From Phlegmacium glaucopus (Eukaryota > Basidiomycota > Agaricomycetes > Agaricales > Cortinariaceae): 64,000 nucleotides of DNA. Both the position numbers and the translations under genes were made by a program. How positions within the stretch are numbered: the first letter of the stretch is position 1; each line of letters opens with the position of its first letter. The notes below the pieces were generated by a model that was given only the letters and a program-made list of their open reading frames with translations, was not told the DNA's origin and did not search any database. The stretch is from positions 112,080-176,079 of the forward strand of contig MU130381.1 in NCBI GenBank assembly GCA_015039465.1, read 5' to 3'. Below, piece by piece: positions 22,308-35,466 of the stretch.

Positions 22308-25300
22308 TTATTGCATCAATTCTACTGTCTCCCTATGCGGCGAAATTACACTAATCACTTTGCCCTCGAAACCGAGTAAATCACCGTGTTTGACTGCGAC
22401 GAGGTCTTTGTTGGGCACTTGAATACCCAATAAACGTTCGAGATTAACAGATGCAAGGGCAAACGCTTCATGCTTGGATAATGTCCCGTTTGCTTCAAGG
22501 GCAGCCTAATAACAATACCTCCTTCAACAATAAGATAGGTAGATTACAAGGCTAACTCACCCAGGCTATATCAAAGCGCAAATTCCTAGAACTCCATTGC
22601 TCTTGAACTCCGAGTCCCACTGTCACGTTATATGCAGAAAGTAAAGAAACAGCAGTGTGCCTTGTCAAAGGGGGCCCAGGCAAACTTGCGGGAAATTAAC
22701 CAAGAACAAGAAAATATGGGTGCTACTTTACTTACATACGTCTCGATTTCCAGGTCGCTGGGAATGGGCGAGCGGGGTTCAGGATGATGCCAACTTTTGC
22801 GGCACCTATCTCTTTTGCTAAGATATGGGCCTCGCTAGCGCCAGCAAAGGTCATTCGTAAGGTAGTTCCATGTTCAGTTTCGATTTCTTTCTTGAGATTA
22901 ATCAACGAAGCCATGATATCTGCGCTATGGACTTGAATGACTAGCGGCAATTTTCCCTGCACGGGCAACAGTATATTCATAATCGGGAAGATGAGATTCA
23001 TAATAACTTACTTGTACGACATCTTCAAAGCGAGCTGCAAGCTCGCCTCTTCCTCCTCCTTGAAGCAAGTTGCGCAGTACAGCTATATGTGTGCTTACAC
23101 TGGGTTTCGAGGAGTCGATCGCGATATGCAGTGCTGCTATGTCCTGTACAACAGCCCCTTTGGCCAAACGATGTGGAAGGCCGGTGTTGAATGCAGTACT
23201 CAGTCCCGCCAAAAATCCATTCGAGCTAGGAGCAGTAATCCCAGTAGTCACACCAGAACGATAAGCAAGCCTAAACCCAGTGTCAGGATATGTTATAACA
23301 ACAACATAATCCTTACAATGCGTCCCGGGTGTGGAATTGTAATCCATCAACGGCTTTGATAGTACTACCCTCTCCAATGATGTTGGGTGGATTAGACTTC
23401 AACGAGTCGTGAACATAGCCATCATTAGTAGAAGGCTCTCCATCGATATGGTTGAGACCTAAGTGATTCCCATAACTGACGAGGGCAGGGCTAAAGAGGA
23501 GCTATGGTAAATTCGCAAAATGTTTGAGGAGTGAGTTCACGTACGATATAGTACCTCCTTCCAGATCAACTTGCTGGATATTGGCATCATGCTTGGTTAC
23601 AGAACATGTGGACGCAACTCCCATGCAGACAATCTCTCCCTTCTCGATGACGACATTACCGGGGACACCGGCCTCAGAGGCAGAGAACGCCTCCCGTATG
23701 CCGTCACCTTCCTTCAAAAAGACGCTATGAACATTAGTAAAGATGACCAGATCAGAATCGGACCGCCTTGGCGCTAGAGGCGGCAATCCTTCGTATTTGA
23801 GGGCATCGTCGGCCTCTTGACCAAAATCAGGCGTTTTGGGCACTCTTTGGAAAGATGCCGGTTTCGGGTTCACAACATATGGAGTTGTAATTTGAGCGAT
23901 CCCATCAATGAAGACCTGCCTAGGTGTTGCTCCAAGGGCAAGTGGGTGACTGTCCCATAACACAATGTCTAAATAATTACTTCGTCAAATAAAATGAGCG
24001 ATGAGATTACTATAAACGTACCAGCGTCATAACCTGGATATTTCATGTACACATCAAGGTTGAGTTCTTCAGGTTGTTCAAAATCATACCTAATTTAATA
24101 TACCCAATTCTGTGATCATAACCCAGGACATTAGCAGGAGTGGAGGTCACAGATGCGAGTGCCAGATTGTGAGGTAAACCAAAGTAATGTGCCTGCTGTG
24201 CGTCGTGTAACAAATAACGAGAATTCATAACAGGGTGATCGCTCTGCGACAAGTAGAGATCAGTCCTCTAAAGGCGCTTTCTTTCATTATCATCACGAAG
24301 TCTGCTTACCTTTATTACCACTCTCAGCCCGTTTTCAGCCAAGATACGCGGCGCGAATTCTGAGCCACGATATGCTTCTCGTTTGTATCGTGCATTAGTT
24401 GCGAATAGTGCGATAGCAGGTGTTGGACCTTAACAGAAACATGTTATCATCTCTGCTTTTTGGGAAGATAGATCGAGAACAAACCATATGCTTTCTTCAG
24501 CAAGTCAGGAACAAGATACGTCTCATGAGCGTGGTGAAATGCGGCGATAGGGAATTTGAACTCATTGGTAAGCTACAATGATGAAAGGAGAAAATATGAG
24601 TTGCCTTTGGAGATTGATGCAGTAGATGACATACCCTGACAATACCATCCAGATCCGTGGCTTCGTAACAATGAGTGTGGACCTTAAGCATGATTAGTGT
24701 AATTGAATCAAAAGAATACTGTTCAAATTACCTTAACACGCCCTCTTAACACATCAACGAGGGCTTCCCATTGCAAATCCTCCGGAAACTTTCCTAAATC
24801 CTTCCAGTGCCCCGCAAGCGCCTGACTGCAATACTGGTCTTGGCTTTGTTTGATCTTCTGTGCAGTGTTATAGCTAATAGAAAATATTTCGATTGAAGAT
24901 ACCAAGTTTACAGAACGATGAACAGTACCCTTGTCTGAAGGCCCATATCGTGTCCATTCGGGTACCCGAGTATATATTACCTATAAAACGATGAATAGTT
25001 ACGTCTGAAAAGTTATTCATGGTCCACATACTAGGATTCTCGCCTACAGCCACAATCCTGTTAGTTAGATACCCACCAAAAAGGCGCTGCAAACCAAGAA
25101 CATACCGCATGCGTGCCTAATCACAAAAGGTCATGACACACAAATTTTGTTGATATAAATATAACTTACTTCATTTGTCTCCATCGGGGGGGAAGCGAAG
25201 AGTCAATGTGGGTTCCATTCAAGCTGTAGGGGGGCTCAAGTAACATCGAGGATGATGAGCGTTCTGCCGTAGGGCGCAGTTTAATGGTGAACGCTTGACC

Positions 25301-26051
25301 GCCTGTGAAAAGTTATAAATCCTAGTTGATTGTCCCCGAACTGGGAAGAATACCTATCGCATCCGCAGATCCTGGAAGAACATTGACGGTTGTTACACCA
25401 CCCGAAATAGAAAGCTTATAAGCCTCGTCGTGAGTGTTGAGGCCGTCAAGACTCCGGAGCCAAGGCAGCACTAGGCCCTTCAAGGAATTGGTATCGTCAG
25501 ACCCCTGAAGAGTGGGAGAACTGTCAACCCCCAGATGAGAGTGAAGGTCAACGATGCTAGTAGAAATTTTATCAAGGAAAATACAATCAGGTTAGGCACT
25601 ACGTTACATACCCTGGAGTAATCCAAGCCCCTTCCGCGTCAATCACCACTAGGTCTTTATACTCAGTCAGAGTGCTATCCTTGATCATCCCAATCGCTTT
25701 AATAAGACCCTTGTCTATTAAAAGGTCCCCTGCCACTACTTCATTGCCAGAGACGCGTCCAGTCCAGATGCTCGCGTTCTTAAAGAGAGTGGGCGGTGTT
25801 CCATGCACGAAGCGGTCTGAGTGTGATCTCTGGTGGAAATTACTAGGAGGACCAGGTAGAACCTTTAGAGCATTGCATTTCTCGAGGATTTCTGCAGCAT
25901 CGTAAGGAACATTAGCCAAATGCTTGGTGTATTGCCAATCCGAGAGGGTGGCGTTGAGGGCGGCGAGGGATGCAAATGCGAGGAAGACAGCAACCAAGAG
26001 TGACTTGCTATTGAACCTTGTCCGCTGTCCGTATACTACTGACTTGTCCAT
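22308..26051 (-). CDS. Membrane-anchored amidohydrolase (CE9-like), paralog A
   Basis: The protein starts MDKSVVYGQRTRFNSKS and has one N-terminal hydrophobic anchor (SLLVAVFLAFASLAALNATL), suggesting a type II or secretory-pathway protein. The amidohydrolase start follows with NASIWTGRVSGNEVVAGDLL and DAEGAWITPG, then VDLHSHLG, the metal-binding HxH motif of the superfamily. Later blocks include VHTHCYEATDLDGIV, GATPRQVFIDGIAQ and a second sub-block (GEIVCMGVASTCSV) that repeats the small beta-sandwich theme. The C-terminus reads LSKHEAFALASVNLERLLGI and HGDLLGFEGKVISVISP with a stop at 22310-22308. Fungal members are often labelled carbohydrate esterase family 9, but the real substrate is unknown. 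It has a close paralog at 30.8-34.6 kb in the same orientation. The gene is split by many short introns. Confidence 0.85.
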
Positions 26052-26106
26052 AAGTAAGTAGGAGTGGGAATTTCAAGTTGATCTTCCAGAGTCCATCCCT
26101 TTTCCC
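26052..26106. promoter_or_regulatory. 55-bp divergent promoter gap, amidohydrolase A / RAD10
   Basis: The two start codons face away from each other with only 55 bp between them. No TATA box is visible. The core promoters probably reach into one or both coding regions. This is an inference from spacing. Confidence 0.4.
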
Positions 26107-27225
26107 ATGTCCTCCACAGCACCACCCGTTGTTATCCCAGCTTCCGGTAACAACATTGTAATAAGTCCCCTACAGGTGCATCTTCACTTCTGTCGAAGGA
26201 AAAAAGGTCGTCTCACGCTGTTTACAGCGAGGGAACCCGGTCCTAGAGTGCATTAGAAATGTTGGCAAAGAATTCGGAGATATTCTAGCCGACTATCAAG
26301 TTGGAAGGACGACTGGTGTATTGTTCTTGAGGTAAATCCTACGCACTGTTCGCCATCTGCTGCCATCTCACATGCTGCAGTCTCAAGTATCATCGGCTTC
26401 ACCCAGAGTATATTCCTACTCGGATTGACAAACTTGGAACTTCCTACAACCTCAGAATCCTCCTAATTTTATGTGACGTTGTAAGATATTATATTATATT
26501 CTTCATTTTTTTTCTCCAAATGGTTGTTTTCAGTCAGAACATCGCGAACCCATACGTGAACTTACGAAGGTAATCCCTGGACATTCATGGAAGTCGTCAT
26601 TTCTGATAGCAAATTCAGGCATGTTTAATAAATAATATCACAGTGATAGTTGCCTTCTCGTTCGTGACATGTATATAATCCGTCTCCTGCGTTTTTCTAC
26701 TGATTGATCTCGTAGATTTGAAGAAGCAGGTCATTATTTGACAACTTTCAAGCAATTCGAATTCAAATCACCTGATCTCATCAAAGAGCGTATCGACAGA
26801 GATTATCACACCATATTACGAACCGCGTTGACAACGATTAGTAAAGTCAACAAGACGGACGTCGAGACATTAAGAACATCTTTCAATGTGCGTCATGTTA
26901 AATGCCTTCAAAACAACCCCTGACTGACTTATATCAGAGTTTCGCAAATGTTTCCAGAGTAACAGCTGACCAGCTGCAAAGTCTTCCTGGTTTTGGTCAA
27001 GTCAAAGTTAAGAACATAAAAAATGCATTTGAAAAGCCTTTCCGAAACCAGACAACTGCCCCATTATCTATATTGCAGACCCGCAAGTCAGGGGAGTCAT
27101 CTCAGATACAACCCACTGGTCACGTATCCAGAGAGCCGAGCCCCATCTGGGACATAGAGTTAGATCTAGATGAAGGCGAATTGTCAAGCGACAACGTGAG
27201 GTTACAATCAAATTTTGACAAATGA
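26107..27225 (+). CDS. RAD10: RAD10/ERCC1 structure-specific endonuclease subunit
   Basis: ERCC1/Rad10 pairs with XPF/Rad1 to cut DNA 5' of lesions in nucleotide excision repair and to process crosslinks. The start [20 protein letters not shown] joins across an intron to [20 protein letters not shown] and [20 protein letters not shown], then [12 protein letters not shown]. The central domain continues to [20 protein letters not shown]. The C-terminal tandem helix-hairpin-helix region that binds XPF reads [14 protein letters not shown] and [20 protein letters not shown] short acidic tail follows, with TGA at 27223-27225. Colinearity with human ERCC1 over the core and HhH regions makes the call secure. 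The gene starts 55 bp from the divergent amidohydrolase and converges on the 27.4-30.7 kb gene. Confidence 0.93.
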
Positions 27226-27439
27226 CCACTTTGTTTCTGAGAAGTAGAAATTATTTATATTAATCTATTTCATCCCTATATCCCTGGGACGCCTTTGATA
27301 TGTACATCTAGACACTAAGTAGTAATTTGGATCGACCGTGACCGAAGGTGCAATTGTAAAGTATGGGTCGTTAGAATTTATACCATGGATAGGATAAATC
27401 GTTGCAAGAAGTCACGAGATAGTATGATATACAACAGAA

Positions 27440-30400
27440 TTAAGGGGCCTTTTTGAAGTAGTGAAGTAATTTTTTGGACTGCGGGCCGCGATCATGCTTA
27501 AGCCAATAATCACGCTGATAGTGAATATACATGGACAAGCCTTTCAGGGTTGCCTTTGTACGTGATCGTTCCAAGTGAAGGGCTTTGGAATCGGCTATGG
27601 GGGAGAAAATGTGAGTTGATAGATACGTGAGCAAAATCGACAACGTACATATATTAGAGTGAAGTGTCTCCAACGCGATATATACTAGTTGAAGATCTTT
27701 CGGACTCTCCATGCGCTTGTGGGGACTAAGAGGACGATGAGAAGTAGAATGCTTTGTTTTGGGTTCCCGACGTTCCTCAGTGACATAACCTCTGACATTG
27801 GACAGGGCGATAGCGAGAATGGAGATATAGTACCCGAGGTCAAGATAATTAGTGGTTGCAGACAACGAGAATTTACTTGAGCCCAAGGATGTAGGAGGGT
27901 GAAGTTGTTCAAGAACATCATCTAGAGGGGGAAGGTCGGAGTGTGTGTCCTGAGAAAACATCAGTACGTATTGCGAATAAAACAGATAAAAAGCGCACAA
28001 CAGGGGCGGTAGTTCGATCGATAATAACACAGTATGCAATGAAGGAGGCGATCCGCTTGGTGGAACCTGACCCGGCGGACAGCGAAGCTATCACGCGGGC
28101 TTTATTCATGGGCTCATACCCCGCGATACAGTTGAGCACTTTTGAGCAAAGAGCTACTTCCTGTGGATCACATCAAGATCTAGTCGAAGAAGAACAGATC
28201 TCAACGTACAAAGTCCATATCTTCACTTGTAACAAAATTGCAAACCAGATTTATTGCCTGAATAATGTCAAGTTGAAGGTCGTGGGACGTTGATATATCT
28301 GTGTCGATTAGTAACAGCAGAAGAACTAGATCTGGTGCCTCTTCTGTCCGGAGCTTTCTGCCACTGTAAAATACCTGAGCACATAGAATAGCTGAATAAG
28401 GGTTGGCTCACCGTGCACAAGCATTTACAAGGATTACCAAACGACGAATAAAATCCTCCCGAACCTCTGTAGTCACGTCCTCAGCATACGGCATGCTATC
28501 AACCGGCCACTTCTGCGAAGAAAGAAGAGCAACATCGACACCCAAACGCTGAACTGCGATCAACACTTGAGAGAATGAAAGTCCGCATGTTGTGCTTCTT
28601 AAATTCCAGTGACTCTCGAGAGCCCGAGATGCAGGCTCACTAAGTAAAGTACGGCCTGAAGAAAGGGCTTTCAAAAGCATCAGTGAATATCTACAAGATA
28701 CTAGTAGCTAGCGCATACCTAGTTCACAAAGATACCGAACCATTGCCGACTCTTCAAAAGGTTTGATCGTTGATAAAACATCCATATTTAGTATCAGAGC
28801 GGCCCGAGAAAGGTCTGAAAGAGGTTATGGGACAGGGAAGAGAAACAACTAGGCATTGAACATACCACCACATTGTATGGACTTTTTCAGAAGGCAGATC
28901 AAAGGCCTGGTAGCAGAGATTTCGGGGATGACGGGTGCTTCGTTCACCACCATAGTGGTGCTGTGTGCCACTCCTGGTAGAGACCAGAACCGTAAGCCTG
29001 GCACCTGCCGATTCAGCACTTCTCTTTTTGCAATCTTGTCATGTTCCAAAATCCCCATAACAGCCTTCCCACCATCTTCACCAAAAAGCTTTTGGCTGTC
29101 AGCGTCCCCTAACGTGATAGAGTCAATGTTGCCTTTACTTGAATCCGGCGTAAGTGGCCTGTTTATGAGCCAATCTCGATTTTGTACAGCCAAAGCAGCC
29201 GCAACTTGATCATTCCAAAAGTCGTCTTCGTGATCCAAGCCATCTAGAAGACCATCTTTACCAAATTTGTCGGTTGTTGTCTCAGCGCGACGAATGGCAT
29301 CACGCCCCTTTCCACTCTTTTCTGCAAGTTTCTTTTCTTTTAGAAGGGCATCGAAAGGATCATAGGTGATATAAGTCTTTTTCGCTTTTCCAGTGTGATC
29401 CTTTAAAACTTTCGGTGGAGAAGGATATCTCCTGGGGGGTGACCCTCTTGAGAGCCCTAGCGAGGGACTGGAACTTGATGATGACCTCGTCGGGGAACGA
29501 CTCCGTAAAGAATAACGAGGCGTGGGTTTCATGGATGTATCTTCAAACCCAGCAGCTAACAAGATGTTGGCTTTGGAGCTGGGCAGAAAAGCGATTTTCA
29601 ACTTTTTGTCTTAAAGTAAGGAGATGGTGAATGTCATACCTGACCGGCTTGGTAACGAATGGTAAAATAGGCAAGAAAGAATCGTCATCGCTGCTGTCGT
29701 CAAGATCATCATTGAATTCAAGAGGGGCCATTTCGGGACTGGACTGGGATTTCGCATAGGCTCTTGCTTTGATCTGAGCAATGATTTGTGCCGCTTTAGT
29801 GGCGGGATCGAGGGGGAGTGGCGTAGGTGCAGAGAAAGAATGATCCGTTACAGGGGAAGTTAGCATTTGATCGGTTGAATGGCTTGTGGAATTTGGGGTT
29901 CTGCTATGACAGTTCGTAGATGTACTCTTTGTTGTTGGCTCAGATATTGGATTGTTGTCAACACTTATTTCCATGCTTTCATCGTTTTCCCAAGTAAGCG
30001 TTGGCGGATATGTTTGCTCCTTCATGGATGTAAGGTCCTCTTCGTCAGACTGGCTACTCGGAACAAGGGAGGCCACCCGAGAAGAAACTTCTGGAGGCGA
30101 AAGACGAGCTTTCTTGCGACTTTGCGGATTGGGCTGGCAGGATATTAGAATAAGCAGACCAATGCGATATTGAGTTATAGCACACCGTTGATTTTACGTA
30201 GATAACTGTATTCGTCGTCTCAACATCAGAATCGCTATCAAATTTACCTCTGCGACGGTTAGGGGTTTTGACGCTGTAAGACATGGCTTTCTTGCTATTA
30301 AGTGGAGTAGAGGCCCTGACGGGCGCCTGAAAATCTGGTGATCGCACTCGTTTTAAGGAGGAAATAGCAACAGGAGAAGCAAAGGGCGGTTTAGATAAAC

Positions 30401-30716
30401 CCGTTTTCGTGGAATAATGGGAGGAACTGCTTTCTGAGCCATCAAGAAAATCATGACCATGGACTCTAGATGAGGACTTGATCAAGGGTTTAGACGCGAT
30501 TGACGCGACTTTCGACTCGGTTAACAATACCTCTGTGGTTTCTGATGCACCTGTTACTCTGATGTCCTGAGAAGAACTTGGTTTTGACAACACTGATGGA
30601 GAGACCCGCGATTTACTAGGCTGAGGGTGAGGTTTATTAGCAAGAGTAAAGAAGTCTGTTATCGGCTTTCCGTGGCCGGCAGTCTTTTTTTTGGAGTTTT
30701 TCGTCATTATTGTCAA
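27440..30716 (-). CDS. Nuclear protein with disordered N-terminus and helical C-terminus (possibly SLF2/Nse6 CANIN-type)
   Basis: Starts MTIMTKNSKKKTAGHGKPIT followed by DFFTLANK, which resembles a PCNA-interacting-peptide motif. About 450 residues of Ser/Pro/basic low-complexity sequence follow, with acidic patches (DDLDDSSDDDSFLPILPF), RS-like stretches (RYSLRSRSPTRSSSSSSPS) and TYITYDPFDALLKEKKLAEK. The C-terminal half is helical: TATRPL.. through SGRTLLSEPASRALESHW, SQVLIAVQRLGVDVALLS and VREDFIRRLVILVNACARG. I join this to the frames at 27440-28300: splicing gives RKLRTEEAPDLVLLLLLIDT and LQLDIIQAINLVCNFVTSED, then MDFEVALCSKVLNCIAGY and the end at 27442-27440. The layout (disordered N-terminus, helical-repeat C-terminus) recalls SLF2/Nse6 proteins that load the Smc5/6 complex. 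That call is tentative; the gene model is firmer than the function. Confidence 0.6.
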
Positions 30717-30828
30717 TGCTTGAAAGAAAAGAACTTAGAAAAGTTGAACCAGCAATGTCGGCAAGACTCAGTCCAAACGCGTCTGCCTATTACGTAAATA
30801 AATGCATGACTAGATTAGTAATTTAAAA

Positions 30829-33800
30829 TCATAGTAAGTTTGGAATGGACATGGTGTCCTCGAACAAATGAACTGCTTGCTCCCTTGGCGAGATCACAGC
30901 CAACACTCTGGAACCGAACCCCAGAAGGTCGTCTCCTCGAGTCGCAACCAAATCCACCTGGTCTTCTGGGACTTCAACGCCAAGCAATTTCTCTATATTC
31001 AGCGAGCCAAGTGCAAAGGCTTCCTCTTTGGAAATTCGGCCCCCAGCTTCAATGGCAGCCTAGTGTACACATTGTATTGACGCTCAAATGGATCGAGCCC
31101 AGGAAAGAACTTACCCAGGCAATATCAAAGGGGAGGTTTCGTGCAGACCAAATCCCTTCACAACCAATACCTACAACAACCTTATTCGTGACAAGCTCGA
31201 TAATTGCACTGTTCTTCGTGATTGGCGGACCTGGCAAACTAATGACAAGTTAGGCATAGGCGGTCGATGGAGTGCAAAACAACAATTCACTTACATGCGT
31301 CTGCCTTCCCAAACATATGGGAAAGGTCGTGATGAAGTGAGAATCACACCAACATTGGCCGCACTCAATTCTTTCGCTAATAGATGGGCCTCCGCACCAC
31401 CAGTAATAGTGAGGCGCATCTCTATCCTCGTTGTGTCCTCTACTTCCTTCTTTAATGTAATCAGAGTTGCAATGATATCCGCACTGTGTGCTTCGATGAC
31501 CAATGGAATTTCCCCCTAGTATGAGGTTTGATTAGCAGGAATCGTACTTGTTTTGGAAATTATACCGACTGCTGTGACCCTTTTGAACCAATTACCAGCC
31601 GAGTTTTGTTGAGGATCGAGTAACAGCTTTCGTAAGGCAGCTATCTGAGTGCTGATGCTAAGTTTCGAAAAATGCCGGACAGAGATATGCACGCCAGTGA
31701 CTTTTTGTATGATGGCACCTTGCTCGAGTTTGTGAGATACACCTAGGGAAAAAGCCGTTCCAAGGCCAGAGTAGAATCCCTGATGGCTGGGATAGGTCAC
31801 ACCCATTGTTACCTGTTGACAATAATCAAAAACAACTCTTGGCCAGACAACGACAACTTGCCCCAGCGCGATACGCCAGACTACAGGCAATCGTCAGCTT
31901 CTCCTCAAAGTGGCAATATATGGTAGTACACACAGAGCATCACGGCTTCTATATCCAAGCCCATCAACGGCGTGAATGATGGCAGAATTCCCACCAAGAA
32001 TATCTGGAATGGGTTGAAGCAGAGGATCGTAAACAATATCGTCGTTTGTCGACGGCTCCTGTTCGATATGTTGTAATCCAAGTGGAGAACCAAAAGAGAC
32101 AAAACCTGGCGAAATGGACCCTCCCTCCAGATCAATCGTCAAGAAGGATGTGAAGTCCGATGTAGCCATTTTGGAGCATCGTTCATCTCCAGAGCAGATG
32201 ACAGAACCATCACGAATCACAAGTGTGCTGAAACCACCTATCTCCTGAGGAAACAGGACCTGTTCGATTATGTTGCCTTTCTTCTGATAAAATGATTTGA
32301 CATTCTTGAAAATTATAGTAGTATTGATGGGAGACTTGTTGGGTGTCAGAGGCGGTAACCCTTCGTAGTCGACAGCATTTTGGGCATCATTATCAAAGTT
32401 AGGTACTCGAGGAGTTCGTTGGTAGGCTTTAGGTTTGGAGACAATATGCGGTGCCTCTAATTGAGCGATGCCATCGATGAAGACTTGAGAGGGAGTAGCG
32501 CCCAGAGCCATTGGATGACTGTCCCAGATGACTAAGTCTATTCACCATAAGTTTGTGGCGAGACGAAATGATGAGCTTGTTCGTACCAGCATCATAACCT
32601 ATGACCGTTATCATCATGTCAAACTAGAACGGAAAACAGAATCCTCTTTTGCTAACCTTTTTGTAAGTAACCGATTCGATGGCCCATCCCCATTGCCTCG
32701 GCAGAGTTACTCGTCACTGATGCAATTGCAAGATTCTCAGGCAGGCCATAATAATAGGCCTGCTGTGCTTCATATAATAAATGTCGGGAGTTTAAGGCAG
32801 GGTGATCGCTCTAAGGCTCCGTCAACTAAGCATCGACTAGAAACAATGTATGAAGCTGACCTTCATGAGCACAGTAAGCCCATGTTCGGCCAATATACGA
32901 GGTGCGAACTCAGAAGCACGATATGCTTCTCGTTTATATCTATCAACTGTTAGATTTTATCGCGTTCGCTAGATGAGGCACCACCTGCTGTTTGTGGCAA
33001 ACAAGGCAATGGCAGGCGCTTTCCCTAGGCGGGTGTTCTGTATGCTGCTGGGATAAAATAGATAAATAACATCCTCGTACCATAGGCTTGCTTTAAAACG
33101 TCGGGAACGAGATATGCTTCGGTAGCGTGATGAAAAGCGGCAATTGGAAATTTAAACTCGTTTGTAAGCTTATGCAAAAGGATGAGATCTATCTGGTTAA
33201 AGCACAACCGTTAACGGGTCTTACCCGTACTAAGGCGTCGAGATCGACAGCCTCGTAGGCATGGACGTGAACCTTGTACAAAATCGTCAAAATCGTTTGC
33301 TAGCAATTCCTATTTGTCAACACTACCTTGACTCTCCCTCTAAGGACATCAACTAGTGCCTCCCATTCTAATACTTCAGGGAAATCACCGAGGTCTTCCC
33401 AGTCTTCTGAAATGGCTCGTGCACAATATTCATCCTGCCGCTTTTTGATTTGAGTAGCAGTATTGTAACTAAGCGGCTGGAAGTCAAGACTACGTGATGA
33501 ATAGAGGAACGCAGGCTGACGCTTCACGGAACGCCCAAATGGTGTCCATTCGTGTATCTTGATAGACACTGCCTTTAACACATCATGGGAACTAAGTCAG
33601 ATTTCGAAATTAAATTAAATCCTCCTCACTTGGATTTTCACCTATTTAACGCTTTTTGAGGAGAGGGTCGACTTTTACAATAATAATGAAACGTACCACA
33701 CGCATGTCTGTCATGAACATCGATAGCCGATTAGCCATGCTCGAGCACATGATAGTGGAAAATAATAGCTACTTGATATGCCGCCATTTTGGCGGTAACT

Positions 33801-34594
33801 CTGGGTTTGGAAACGAAGTGTTGATGTGATAAGGCGGTTCGAGCAGCATGGACGAAGGTGATCGTTCTGCTGTCTCGCGAAGCTTGATAACAAACGCCTG
33901 GCCACCTGAATAGAGTTATTTTCAAGAGAACGAGTATTGTGGAAATTTTACCAATAGCATTGGCCGATCCTGGGAGAACCAGTGAAGTCGTTACTCCTCC
34001 CGCAATTGACAGTAGGTATGATTCATCATGGGTGTTCAAAGCATCCAGGCTTCGAAGCCATGGCTGAATGGTGCCTTTCAGGGAATTGTCGTCCCCCATA
34101 CCTGATAGAACTGGAGAAGGCTCATTGCCAATGTGAGAATGTATATCCACAATTCCTGGTGTAATCCAAGCGCCCTTCGCGTCCAAGACCATGAGACGTT
34201 CCCCATAAAATCCCAACGACGCGCCTCGAAGGCGTCCAATGCTTTTGATCATTCCCTTATCCATTACTATGTCGCCATGAATTACTTCAGTGCCATTCCT
34301 TCTTCCTGTCCATATTGTCGCATTCTTGACCAAGACTGGTCGGGTACCTTCTTCGAAACGGTCAGAGTGGGAACGACTACGGAAGTCCTGATGAGGTCCC
34401 GCTTGCATTTGAAGGTGACGGCATTTCGCAATGATTGCAGTGGCATGTAGAGGTCGTCGACTCAAAGGTACTCTTGATCTCGACAAGAGAAACGTTGAGA
34501 TATTGCTAGTAAGTTGAGGGACTAAGATGACGAGAGAGAAAAAACCGAGACATAGGAGGATCCTCAGCTGGTAAGAAGTTGGTTGATAGAGCAT
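30829..34594 (-). CDS. Membrane-anchored amidohydrolase (CE9-like), paralog B
   Basis: This is the same architecture as the gene at 22.3-26.1 kb. The start MLYQPTSYQLRILLCLGFFS continues into a hydrophobic anchor, then NATIWTGRRNGTEVIHGDIV, LDAKGAWITPGIVDIHSHIG (HxH metal motif), GGVTTSLVLPGSANAIG, VHVHAYEAVDLDALV, AAFHHATEAYLVPDVLKQAY, GATPSQVFIDGIAQ and DLEGGSISPGFVSFGSPLGL. The C-terminus reads ISKEEAFALGSLNIEKLLGV and GDDLLGFGSRVLAVISPREQ, with TGA at 30831-30829. Superfamily membership and the paralogy are clear. Substrate and cellular location are not; the N-terminal anchor suggests the secretory pathway. The gene is nearly the same length as paralog A and also carries many short introns. 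A small frame elsewhere in this span (30840-31253, +) is a shadow. Confidence 0.85.
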
Positions 34595-35466
34595 TCCAAG
34601 TTGTACTCCAGTACAAGTTCGTTGACGTTAGCGAGGTTTCTCTTCGTACCTGTTCTACTTATGAGGCAATATCATTACAACGTGGCACACGCCTAAGTCG
34701 CGCATTCCCTGCGGCAGAAGGACTTGTATGAATTGGCATGAAAGCATGCAATGTATTCCCATGATGCAGCTGCGAGTTGGATGCAGGGATAACACTAGAC
34801 TCGCTACCAGTACGTTATGCCGTGTCTGCATCCAAACAGGTGCAACATCAATAACAACAAGGACAACATCACCTATCGGACTTTGAAAATAAGGGACACC
34901 GCATAACGACTGGGAGTAACGGGGAGATTTTAAGGGGGTCCCAATTTGTGACAGGGACTTAGCCAAAATTCGTGTTCGCACTCATGTAGCTTTTTCTCAT
35001 TTCCGCAATTCCCTCAGTATTTCCTCAAATTTTTATGTACATGCTATCAAATACAAGAGTTAACATTATATATATTCCATAAGTGTGCCTACTGAGGATG
35101 AGAAGGGTCCCGAGAAGGTAAGTTTGAGTGTAAGCTTTGAGATGATGAGCTAGTATTGGGTATGTGAGACAGTGTTTTCCACTGAGTTGGAGGGGTATTT
35201 GGGAGTGGAAGGTGGGTATATAGTATGGTTAAGGTGAGTAGTAGGTTGGAAGGTATGGCATCATGAACCTTGAGTATGGTTACATTCCGAGATGTGTTGC
35301 TACATGATGGGTCATTGGTGTTGTCGGTAGTGTAGGTGGCGCTGATAATGTTGATGTCAATGGGTGTGTTCGAGAATGGATGGGCGTTGCGAGATATGTG
35401 AGAGCGTTGAGTAGTGTGAAGGTGGGATTAACGTTCACAGATTTGGGACCTGGCGAACGCCGAAAA
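34595..35466. other. Gene-poor stretch upstream of amidohydrolase B
   Basis: I see no supportable gene. The first 400 bp should contain the promoter of the minus-strand amidohydrolase B. From about 35100 to 35450 the plus strand is strikingly rich in G and T and poor in C, with no coherent protein on either strand. A short relic of protein-like sequence (RFGTWRTPK) leads into the repeat that begins at 35467. Confidence 0.5.

Noticed and set aside
27440..28218. Separate small minus-strand gene starting MDFEVALCS
   Set aside because: The frame joins smoothly upstream through ...NFVTSEDMDF to the 28.4-30.7 kb protein, so I treat it as the C-terminus of that gene.
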